Below are positions 55,141 to 63,569 of a DNA stretch of 64,000 bases, piece by piece; the first letter of the stretch is position 1, and every line of letters starts with the position of its first letter. This DNA comes from Cyrtodaria siliqua. Its lineage: Eukaryota > Mollusca > Bivalvia > Adapedonta > Hiatellidae. The notes under the pieces were generated by a model. It was not told the DNA's origin and made no database searches. It saw nothing but the letters and a program-made list of their open reading frames with translations. The stretch spans positions 1 through 64,000 of the forward strand of contig JAWPHD010011202.1 in assembly GCA_037043455.1 (NCBI GenBank), given 5' to 3'. The translations under genes were made by a program, and so were the position numbers.

Positions 55141-55659
55141 TGATGGTAGAATAATTATAGGCCATTATATTTGTATTTGAATATATGCACGACTTTTTTC
55201 GCGCATTGATACTGCACGACTTTAGGAGCGCATTTATACACGAAAGAACGAGTGCATATATCCCAATATAAATCAAATAACCTTTCTATTGCATGCAAAT
55301 TTTTAAATTAGAACAATAAAATAGGTTGTAACATTTAATTTTTACTAAAACCATTTATTTGAAACAAACATAATTTTTATTGTTGTTACATCGTGGGAAT
55401 TTTTCACGATGAAATCAACATTGTTTACATGACGTGACATACTTTGTTTGAAATGAACAGAAAATTGCACCAATCACAAACGAGTATATATATTACACAC
55501 CCAATATGATTACATTGAAAGTATTCGGAGCTTGTAAATGCATATATGCAATAAGATATCTACATTTAAAAAGGATGAACATCACTAATGTTCTGCGTAT
55601 AAATGTCGATGTACCTGGCAATGTAAAATACTTTTTTAAATTGCATAAACCTGGCCCTA
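55141..55659. other. Non-coding stretch
   Basis: Includes a short direct repeat with GCACGACTTT and GCGCAT (55186-55235). No gene is seen. Confidence 0.4.
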
Positions 55660-55765
55660 GCAGGAGTGTAAAATTCCACTCGCCCGCTCGCATTGGCAAG
55701 TGCAAGCTGCATGCGGATGAGTAACATTTGGCGTCTGGTCGTCCGACAGGGCGAGTGACTTTTTG
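55660..55765. mobile_element. End fragment of a CACTCGCCC-type transposon
   Basis: GCAGGAGTGTAAAATTCCAC, TCGCCCG at the left and ACAGGGCGAGTGACTTTTTG at the right. The same CAGGGGTGG..CCACTCGCCC motif occurs inverted at 63266-63350. It looks like hAT-type terminal sequence. Confidence 0.45.
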
Positions 55766-55987
55766 CACTATAAAAATTAAGTTAAACTATCGTTCACAAC
55801 ACGATTTTGCAATATTTGCAAGATTTCAAATCTGGATCATTTCATTAACATGTGTTTGTTTGTTACCAGGTAACCCACGTGTCATATAGACTGATTCAAT
55901 TCATGCTAGTGTTTTTTTTATGCCTAATTTGGGGCCGTTATTCGGCCCCATTCACAATGCCAAAAAGTATACTTTTTTCACAATTAT

Positions 55988-56273
55988 ATATGAAAAATTT
56001 TGTTAATTTTAATATTTGTCTATTATACTTACGACAACATTACAATTGCAATATACTCAACTTGCCTTAATCCACGAACGGAAAAAACTTCCCCAAATAC
56101 CCCTCCCGGGACTCCCGGCACCAAGGGCGCCGCCAAATACACCCGTACAAGTAAGAGTCACACAGAGTTACCTCCTCTTTCCGCAAATAAGTCCTAAATT
56201 TAAGGAGGGGTGGGTAGTTAATGTTGTCGTAAGTATAATAGACAAATATTAAAATTAACAAAAATTTTCATAT
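55988..56273. mobile_element. 286-bp MITE, deletion derivative related to the adjacent 6.1-kb element
   Basis: Terminal inverted repeats of about 55 bp (starting ATATGAAAAA and including TCTATTATACTTACGACAAC). The interior 56029-56190 (CTCCCGGGACTCCCGGCACC, AAGGGCGCCGCC, CACAGAGTTACCTCCTCTTT) is nearly identical, inverted, to 62220-62397 of the large element. It abuts the left end of that element. Confidence 0.82.
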
Positions 56274-56480
56274 TGGTCTATAGATAGCTTACGACAACAT
56301 TACAATTGCGACTTTAACACAATGAGCTGGGGTGGTACAATGTAACCTGTTATGAGTGCCCGAATATGTAAAGGGGATTTGAACAACTCTGAACAACAAG
56401 TAACAAAGCACGATCAAGCCTGCTCTAATTACAAGAAATTAAAGCAGACGAGAGCATGAACCCAAGCAACTTACACTCAC

Positions 56481-56531
56481 CATAGCGTAATCTGGGATCC
56501 TGACTGGCTATCCAGCCAGTAGGTGGAGCCT
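56481..56531 (-). pseudogene. Possible last exon of the 6.1-kb element's gene
   Basis: Between an acceptor-like GAAGTTTTAG and a consensus donor CTATG/GTGAGT, the frame reads APPTGWIASQDPRLRY. It is short, and support is only the splice-site quality and the Pro/aromatic content. Not recognised. Confidence 0.25.
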
Positions 56532-57654
56532 CTAAAACTTCTTAGATGGGCAGATGAACGTTACAAGGTGAATATGGCATCCTCATAAGTCCTTCAATTC
56601 GGTCAAGGACAATAAGTCCACCACCATCTAAAATCATAATCGGCAATTTCAAGCTAATCTATGGAACAGAAATTTCTAGTATTACATAGAACATCTAAAT
56701 AAGTATCGACCCCTTGATTCAATACTTAAGATAACAGCTTCATAACTGAGCTGTAAATGTAACTATGAACACAAGATAACTGTGTGAAAAATAGATAACT
56801 ATAAACAATACAATATGTATAAACCAAACACATTTGGAACATAGTGGTATGAAGTGCTTACAAACCAAGATAAGTAAAATATAAATCAAAACTGCAACTG
56901 ATTTGTATGCCTAAAGTTACAGACTTGAGCAAGGCCAAGTCAGCTAACTGGTAGAGCAGCACAACCCCATGACTGACTGGGTAGTAAGAACTGGAACCAG
57001 TGAAAAATAATTAAAGATAGAATCTAACAAATAATTTGTGAATTTTAAGAAATTTAAAGGCTCTGACCTGAGCAGCCTTATTGGAATTGAATTAGGTATA
57101 TACCCAGACAAAACCAACAGATTGTTATTGGAATATCACTAGAAGGAGTTAACGAAATCTAAGCTCAAGGTGGGGAACAAGAAAAACCCACTCCGACTAC
57201 GGTGGAAGTGTAAACAAACACTGTGTTACACTTATTCTGACCAGCTAAACCTCTGTGACCTAAGAGTAACCCAGTGAAGGACCTCCTAGAGGTACAATTA
57301 TGTGAGCAACTATTACAGAAACTGAAGTCTGAAGATGTAGTTTGAATCGACAAACGTGAGGTTGCATACTGATTTGGAATGAATCCTAGTAGCAGAGGTA
57401 GACTGTAAATCCTGATAACCCCACTTAGGGGTTGGTGTTACCGCAGTGGTGAAGAAATCAAGATGGACAGAAGTTCTGAGAAAAAAGGGGGAGCCTATTA
57501 AAATAATAATAACAGAATTTAATTATTTAGGGCGACACACCTAGTTAGTGAAAAGAAACTTCCGTGTGGCCCATAAGAACCAACTTTTAGGTTTACTAAG
57601 GCCAAACTGAGAGATCCTTAAACATGCATTTAGGGCAGCTCTACGAACTTCTAG

Positions 57655-57780
57655 ACCACGGCAGAATGTCCCCTTGAATGTGGCTGTGTGCGGGCATGCA
57701 CCCCCCCCCCCTTTGTTCTGACCAAGGCAGAATGTCACCTTGAATGTGGCTGTGCACACGCATGCACCCCCAATTTTGTG
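57655..57780 (+). repeat. Two-unit tandem duplication (about 65 bp)
   Basis: GGCAGAATGTC-CCTTGAATG-TGGCTGTG and GCATGCACCCC occur twice, 65 bp apart. The first copy ends in a run of C. A minus-strand frame of 97 codons crosses both copies and is not recognised. Confidence 0.75.
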
Positions 57781-58283
57781 TTCAAGTAAAAGATCTAGCC
57801 GAAAAGAAACCGTGTTTTCATACGAATGTGGCATATAGAATCAATAAATAAGTAGATGCCAGAAGTATCTCAAACTGCCTGAGGGAAAGACTTCAAAAAG
57901 AGAAGTCCGGCTCTTATGGCATAATTAATGTACGGATTAGAAGCCGGGCCTAACAATAGTATAGCCTACATAATGTTAGGACTTACTCATACTGATAGAC
58001 CTACTCTCTAAACTGATAGAAAACAAGGAGAAAGTATCCTGGTTCTAGCAATACTAAACAGGGGGGTATGAATCAACAAATACACCAACTATCATCAGTA
58101 CTCTTAGGGCTAATGGAGAACGAACCCTGGCACTACAGTCCATTAACTGTATGACTGTATGGAGACGTGGGAGGGGTAAGGAATCTAGAATCTGGACAAT
58201 TACCTTAGCTGCAAGAAGGGAGTGTAATGTCCTGCAACAGCATCTAATAAGCTACACAAGGAACGCAACCCCAGAGGTAAGAG

Positions 58284-58475
58284 ATGAATGACGAAGAACT
58301 CCATCCGAAAAGGCTTAGTCAGAGGAACCGCGAACAAAACCCACGTAGGGTTGAGGATAGCAGCTTTGAAGCCGATTACTCCGAACTACTGAAACTGCTT
58401 GGAGATCTAAGCGGTACAGAAGGAGATCGTAATCGACCCAAGGGTAATCCCAAAAACCCGCAGGTGTATAAGTGA
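58284..58475 (+). CDS. Short unrecognised ORF inside the 6.1-kb element
   Basis: 63 codons from ATG, highly charged (MNDEELHPKRLSQRNREQNP, ...SSFEADYSELLKLLGDLSG...). The composition is protein-like, and a donor-like CCGCAG/GTGTAT lies near its end, so it could be one exon. It is on the opposite strand to the element's other exon-like ORFs. No family was recognised. Confidence 0.25.
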   Translation: MNDEELHPKRLSQRNREQNPRRVEDSSFEADYSELLKLLGDLSGTEGDRNRPKGNPKNPQVYK

Positions 58476-58734
58476 GGAAACACGCATAATTCACTCGTGC
58501 TAAGGCTCTGGTGAAAATAAGTTTCTTTCTCAGAAGAAATTTCCTATATTCACGACAAACCAAAAATAATTCTATTAATAATTTATTATGTACTCTCACC
58601 TTGATACTTAAGAAGCAAAACATAATGTGCTAACACAGAGATGACAAAATGTCAACAGCGGCATTACGTCATTGTCGATATTTCACAAGAAACACAAATA
58701 ATGAGATATAAGGTATATCATAATATCCACAATA

Positions 58735-58905
58735 AAACAAGATGCCAGTTGTCTTAGTGGCTGGTATGGGACACGAAAACCGGACTCCTCCCTTACAGGG
58801 CGAAAGCTCTACCAACTGAGCTAACCGGGACACCATTATAAAACAGAGGTGAGTGGTAGTGATTTCAAGTAAGAGACTAACCACTCAGCCACGGGAGTCC
58901 CCCAT
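58735..58905 (-). repeat. SINE-like repeat with two tRNA-related modules
   Basis: On the minus strand, GGGACTCCCGTGGCTGAGTG, GTTAGTCTC (Ser/Leu-type tRNA D-arm) is followed after about 50 bp by GGTGTCCCGGTTAGCTCAGT, TGGTAGAGC (second tRNA-type A box), then TCCGGTTTTCGTGTCCC (poor B box). Neither module closes an acceptor stem, so these are not working tRNA genes. The tail runs into ATCTTGTTTTATTG. Confidence 0.6.
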
Positions 58906-59044
58906 ATCAACTTACAAGCAAAAGGAAGACTCAGCCAGCAACTGCATGTGCAATTGTATAAAACAGCATCTGCCACTGTAAATAATTAATATAATTAATA
59001 TAACCTACCTCAAAAAAGGTGGTGATATACATAGATATCATTAA

Positions 59045-59190
59045 CTTTTCAAGTAAGAGGCCCACAGAGCAAAGTAGCCGGGTATTTGATAGTTACTAGT
59101 ATACAATATTAGTAAAAGTATTCATATTAGCCGGGTAGAAAGTCTAAGTAGCAGGGCGAATTACCTGCCTACCTCTTAATGACACCCCTT
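59045..59190 (+). repeat. Interspersed repeat, copy 2 (first copy at 51.88 kb)
   Basis: TTTTCAAGTAAGAGGCCCAC, GAGCAAAGTAGCCGGGTA, AGTAAAAGTATTCATATTAG and CCTCTTAATGACACCCC align to 51878-52035. It lies inside the 6.1-kb element. Confidence 0.75.
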
Positions 59191-60331
59191 GATATAAATA
59201 CTACCGGCGCTAAATAAAATAAATGCTCATATACCTGCAAGTCTGATGAGCATAACCCATAGACCCGCAAAAATCATCTACTAAACCGTAACCAGGGCAG
59301 GAAACAGTTGCGGAGTTACTTGTCCTACATAAATATATGAACAGCAACATGGATAAATATCAACATGGATAAATATAAGAGAATTATATCTGAATTCTAT
59401 TAGTCCTGCCACAAACAGTACTCAACGAGGCGATAGTATAAGTTGAATTAGGTGTCCTGATAAAGGAAAACAATATACATAAAGAAATAACCTGATTTAC
59501 TTCTTTAAGACTGTGGCTACAATTAACGCTGAAATCTATGAACGCTATGGCGAAGGTCATGAATACTTACCATAATCATTAGACCATGACGCAGAAGCCG
59601 TAGTCACTAAAATCATCCTCGATGTAGGTCAATTCTTGCGACGGACCTCGACAGTAGGTACCGACTTCTAACGAGGTTACCTGCAAAACTAGTTCTGTAG
59701 TTAAGTCCATAAGGACAGAAAAGAACAAAGGTAATTCACTAAGAATCTTTAGTTAAAGACAGGTATCACACTCCTGTAGTGGGTATTAGTAAAACCACGA
59801 GAGGAGAATACTTTAAATTTAAATACTCTTAACGATTTTTAGTAAACGCAGAGTTATTCAAAAGATACGAAAGCATTCAATAAGGTTCTAAAATCGAGAA
59901 CATAGGTAGACAATGCTTAAGAAGTGTTTACAAATGTTACAACAACTTGGAAAATAGGGTGATTCTGTTCGACAAAAGAATAAGTTTCTATTTGAGGTTG
60001 GAATACCTCCAGGCAGGCTATTAAATCAGAATCTTTTGATAATTTACCTTCTCTGATTGTAGATTTTCTGTCTAACCAGACGGCTACTAGATAACTTCAC
60101 TCTTGGAATGGTTATCATTTCCTTCAGCCTGATAGAGGGCCCTGTCAGTAGGAAGGTATGACTTCCGTATCACAATAAAAAGGCCTATCCCATTCGAGAG
60201 CACCATCTAGGAAAGTATGATTTCCTAAAGAGGTCTCTGTCCTATTGTTGGTAAGTGTTTCTGACATAACACTGAAAAGGAAGAACAAGGAAAGTGTCCC
60301 TTACACATTTTACTTGTATGTTAAAAGTATG
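59191..60331. other. Interior of the 6.1-kb element, no recognised coding content
   Basis: No frame over 60 codons and no recognisable transposase or reverse-transcriptase motif. Many short splice-like signals exist, but none can be joined into a convincing protein by eye. Confidence 0.4.
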
Positions 60332-60437
60332 TGTCAGAAGTGGGATCTGAACCCACGCCTACAGTCGTGGACCAGAACACTAGCTTGTGAAGGTATTACC
60401 TTGAGTCTGGCACCTTAGACCACTCGGTCATCCTGAC
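60332..60437 (-). tRNA. tRNA-Leu (anticodon CAA), with 22-nt intron
   Basis: On the minus strand it starts GTCAGGATGACCGAGTGGTC and ends CCCACTTCTGACA, so the 7-bp acceptor stem GTCAGGA/TCTGACA pairs (one G-T). The D arm carries GAGTGGTCTAAGG, typical of class II leucine tRNAs, and the anticodon loop ACTCAAG gives CAA (60403-60401). A 22-nt intron (60399-60378, starting GTAATACC) sits one base 3' of the anticodon, the usual place for eukaryotic tRNA-Leu(CAA). A long variable arm and a 5-bp T stem GTGGG/CCCAC follow. The T loop reads TTCAGAT instead of the usual TTCGAAT, altering the B box. It may therefore be weakly transcribed or a recent pseudogene. Confidence 0.85.
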
Positions 60438-60760
60438 AGCTAATCCATATATTTGTCTAAATTGCTATCATATGATTTGATTTCCTGTTAGTTCATTGTC
60501 ATGTTCACATTGTTATGAATATTACAATACAATATTCTATTCTATTCAATCTGTGATAATACAACACGTAAGAAAATATAATAACAGATAAATGTGACCC
60601 ATGACAGAAATTTCCCCTTACATGCGAGTACCAACACAGAAACCCAAGTCCTCTTCCCATACCAGAGAAAGAAGTTGTATTTAGCTTTCCTCAAGACTAC
60701 TAGTCTGGTTTTATAATAGTAGAGACCTTCAGAAGAAACTACATGCTTCGTTAGGTAGCT

Positions 60761-61009
60761 CTAACCATAACACCGGTATTGAATACAGTAAGAATACCCT
60801 TCCGGCCATGGGCCGTGCTTGAAAAGCATAAATTTCATCTGGGAAGAATTACCTGAGCTGTCTCTAGACAGGTGACGGTTGCTCCTAGACCGCCCTCTGT
60901 GTGTTGACTCTCTGAAAGGTGACCTGGAGGAGTGAATTGTTCTGAGGACCTTCAGATTACCCATGAGGCAGAGAGTTTGGAGTCGGCGTGACCCCCGCAC
61001 TACCTGGTG
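60761..61009 (-). pseudogene. Possible Arg/Ser-rich exon of the 6.1-kb element
   Basis: After an acceptor-like CTCCAAGCCACCAG, the frame reads VVRGSRRLQTLC, then MGNLKVLRTIHSSRSPFRES, then THRGRSRSNRHLSRDSS up to a donor-like CTCAG/GTAATT. Arg/Ser-rich stretches are common in transposon-encoded nucleic-acid-binding proteins, but no family is identified. The frame runs open past the donor to 60761. Confidence 0.25.
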
Positions 61010-61302
61010 GCTTGGAGCAGGAGTGGGTGGGGTACGGGACTTTCTTTAGTGAGCGCGAGATAGTCGATAGTCATAGAGTGAGCTTAGCGGCTATTGAGCT
61101 CCGAAGGACGAGTAGCCTTCATTTAGGTGGTCTCCACTGCTTTCACCTGGAGCAGGACCCGTCTATATTACATGTATGTGAGTTCGGATTGCCTGGATTG
61201 GCAGCCTTCACCTCAGAAGTATGATGAGCCTTCGTTTTGGTTGGCATTCCCCATCCCAGGAAGTATCTGGCAAAACAACCTTTAACTAGGAAGGGCTAGA
61301 TA

Positions 61303-61788
61303 CTAAGTCACGTCTTTGGAAGGGTAGCTCTGAGACACAGAAGGGCCAAGGGCCTTTTTCTGCGGGCCAGCTCTAGCCAACCGGTGACTGAAAACACATA
61401 CATTGCTGTTACTGAAATATAAGAGAATAACAGCAGAAGGTGGTTTAAATGCACCAACTGTAATTATATAACAAACAAAACAAAAATCCAACAATTTATG
61501 GCTGTTAACTTCTATTAGAAGATGGGTATGGGAACGCTTATGCCTGGGTTGGGAGACATCACCGTCAGGAGGACGAACCTCCGTTTGGGCGATATGGGAA
61601 CGCTTATGCCTGGGTTGGGAGACATCACCGTCAGGAGGACGAACCTCCGTTTGGGCGACCTTTCCAATTCCAGGAAGTATCTCGCCTGATACTAACTGCT
61701 TGGTTGGGATGTCCAGTAAGAGAGGAGGAACCGTATTCTTACTAGAGCATGAATCCCCAACCAGCAGTAGCGTATTCGCATCCGACAT
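61303..61788 (-). CDS. First coding exon candidate of the 6.1-kb element's gene
   Basis: An ATG (61788) follows a splice acceptor TTCTTTATTTTAG by nine bases. The frame begins MSDANTLLLVGDSCSSKNTV, then PPLLLDIPTKQLVSGEILPG, and includes a perfect 22-residue tandem duplication (IAQTEVRPPDGDVSQPRHKR plus SH, twice) encoded by 66-bp repeats at 61527-61658. A donor may lie near GGAAAG/GTCGCC, in which case the duplicated part is intronic. The open frame continues to 61303. Not recognised. Confidence 0.4.
   Translation of the reverse strand: MSDANTLLLVGDSCSSKNTVPPLLLDIPTKQLVSGEILPGIGKVAQTEVRPPDGDVSQPRHKRSHIAQTEVRPPDGDVSQPRHKRSHTHLLIEVNSHKLLDFCFVCYIITVGAFKPPSAVILLYFSNSNVCVFSHRLARAGPQKKALGPSVSQSYPSKDVT
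61527..61658 (+). repeat. Perfect 66-bp tandem duplication
   Basis: TATGGGAACGCTTATGCCTG, GGTTGGGAGACATCACCGTC and AGGAGGACGAACCTCCGTTT are repeated exactly once, 66 bp apart. This preserves the frame of the minus-strand ORF. Perfect identity indicates a recent event. Confidence 0.93.
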
Positions 61789-62424
61789 TGCACACTAAAA
61801 TAAAGAATGAGAATGGCAGAAAACGTGCTATAAACACGAACTGCTATTATATTTATTTAAAACTATTTACTGGCGTGTTGACACGAGTAGGAAAGGTAAA
61901 ATAAATATACTGCCGAAGCAAGTACTGCCTACGTTCAGGTGTCAGTTTCCAAACTCCCAACAGAAGCCAACAGCCATAATTCCGATAGAATTTACAAAGG
62001 TTGGTAAACCGGAAGTAGATCGCATGTGTTTTTGTTTACGAAATGCGGTCTGAAATAACGGCGTAAAGATAGAAAAATAGGTGTAAGAAACACCAAGTAC
62101 GGTTATAAACTCGTAAGAAAATAACATATGGGAAGTAAAATTAAAGTAATAAAACATTAAAACCGTTTGTTACGTGGAAAAAGAACAAATATTTTGATAC
62201 CGTCGATTTATCATCCTCTCGAAGGAAGCCACGACGGAAAGAGGAGGTAACTCTGTGTGACTCTTACTTGTACGGGTGTATTTGGCGGCGCCCTTGGTGC
62301 CGGGAGTCCCGGGAGGGGTATTTGGGGAATTTTTTTCCGTTCGTGGATTAAGGCAAGTTGAGTATATTGCAATTGTAATGTTGTCGTAAGCTATCTATAG
62401 ACCAATCCAAAAATTTCACATTCT

Positions 62425-62465
62425 GAAAAAAAAAAAAAAAAAAAAAATTTTTTTTTTTTTTTTTT
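62425..62465. repeat. Abutting poly-A and poly-T runs
   Basis: About 23 A directly followed by about 20 T, just outside the right end of the 6.1-kb element. It is either a foldback, two adjoining retroposon tails in opposite orientation, or a sequencing/assembly artefact. Confidence 0.85.
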
Positions 62466-62770
62466 AGGGTAAATACAGACCAGTAAGGATACTAGTCTTA
62501 ATATACGCTGGTGTTAAAACTAGTCTGTAGTTACCAAAAACAAAACTTAAAACCAAGGGATATTAAACTGTGAAATTAAAAGTGAAAAATGTTTCTTTTT
62601 CTTTTGTTATAATATTTCACAATTTCTAGAAAAATGCCGCTATTTTTCACAATGGCACAGGCAGCATTCACAAAACACATAAAAAAAACACTGCGCTAAA
62701 ATCATTTGGAGTGTGATGCAATTTATCGCTAACCAGTCAGACTGTTTTTTTTTATATCGACACCGTAAAC
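62466..62770. other. Upstream flank of the 62.77-kb ORF
   Basis: Contains an inverted pair GACCAGTAAGGATACTAGTC / GACTAGTTTT-like around 62483-62530, suggestive of a small foldback remnant. The last 60 bp before the ATG are CpG-containing. No TATA box is obvious. Confidence 0.35.
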
Positions 62771-62947
62771 ATGGCGGGTAAACAAACAAACATGAGGTCG
62801 CTGTTCGGAAAGTCTACGTCAGCGACTGCAAGCGGATTCGGCCCGAGTGTCGGTGAATCAGAACGGGTATGGCTGAACAACAAGCGTAGTTCCCAACCGC
62901 TATTAATTAGTTCTGGAGTCTATTATCCAATGGAGACAAAATACTGA
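62771..62947 (+). CDS. Possible first coding exon of a plus-strand gene (58 codons)
   Basis: ATG in a good context (TAAACATGGCGG). It reads MAGKQTNMRSLFGKSTSATA, then SGFGPSVGESERVWLNNKRS and stops at 62945-62947. Donor-like sites CGAGTGTCG/GTGAAT and GAACGG/GTATGG inside it suggest that the exon ends early, with an N terminus such as MAGKQTNMRSLFGKSTSATA followed by about ten residues. The CpG-rich start and the 'ATGGCGG' context resemble housekeeping gene starts. No downstream exon is found before the window end, and no family is recognised. Confidence 0.35.
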   Translation: MAGKQTNMRSLFGKSTSATASGFGPSVGESERVWLNNKRSSQPLLISSGVYYPMETKY

Positions 62948-63265
62948 AGAGAAGTTCAGCAGAACATTGAAGTTGTTGTTGTTGTAGAAGTTAATTCTCC
63001 GCGCTTATTTTTTTTGCCCACTCCCTGACGAATGTCTGCATGGAAGGGAATAAATCTTAATGACAGTTGCCTGTGACAGTGTACGAGGACAGGTTGCAGA
63101 CCATAATATTAAATTTATGTGTTGTTAGATAATATGGCGCTTTCTTTATTTGAATAACAATAAAATATCCACATACTGCCTGTGAGCTACTACAGTGTCT
63201 GTGATTACACAAATGTACTTATTGTAGCTTTCTATAGTGGTGAAAATAATGTTCAGGTTATATGC

Positions 63266-63352
63266 TGCAGGGCGAGTGGTAAATTGGTAAGGGCGAGTAG
63301 CTTTTTGCTTCCACTAGTTCTTCAGGGCGAGTGGATTTTTCCACCCCTGCCT
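63266..63352 (-). mobile_element. End fragment of a CACTCGCCC-type transposon
   Basis: On the minus strand GGCAGGGGTGGAAAAATCCA, CTCGCCC starts the segment, and GGGCGAGT-type motifs appear three times on the plus strand. It is related to 55660-55765. Confidence 0.5.
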
Positions 63353-63462
63353 AGAACTGGAAGGACTTGAATTCAGTTAAGTAAGCTTGCAGCTTCATTT
63401 CATCAAAGCAATACTTCAACCATCGTCGGATACTCACGGGCAAAGATCTATTTCATCTCTGC

Positions 63463-63538
63463 CCCTGGTGACATTACGTTATACTCCATCTGAATGGAGT
63501 ATTTCATGGAGTTACAGTATAATGTAATGTCACCAGTT
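63463..63538. mobile_element. Foldback (hairpin) element
   Basis: CTGGTGACATTACGTTATAC and the inverted GTATAATGTAATGTCACCAG enclose about 30 bp that contains ACTCCAT/ATGGAGT. This gives a stem of about 20 bp with one mismatch. It is probably a minimal foldback MITE. Confidence 0.75.
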
Positions 63539-63569
63539 GAACCTATGAGACGTCGAAATAGACACACGA

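Larger units (their letters stand above)
56272..62406 (-). mobile_element. 6.1-kb DNA transposon-like element with perfect 38-bp TIRs
   Basis: Positions 56272-56309 and 62369-62406 are exact inverted copies (ATTGGTCTATAGATAGCTTA, CGACAACATTACAATTGC). The right end carries a GC-rich leader (CCTCCCGGGACTCCCGGCAC), a possible leader donor (ATCGACG/GTATC, about 62200), then an acceptor TTTATTTTAG directly before an ATG ORF at 61788. This suggests a spliced gene transcribed leftwards. The interior also holds a tRNA-Leu gene, SINE-like sequence and another dispersed repeat, so it is either a decayed autonomous element with later insertions or a composite. The superfamily is not determined and no target duplication is clear. 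Confidence 0.65.

Noticed and set aside
56935..56995. tRNA-like sequence CAGCTAACTGGTAGAGCAGC
   Set aside because: Only an A-box-like D arm is present. There is no T arm and no acceptor pairing.
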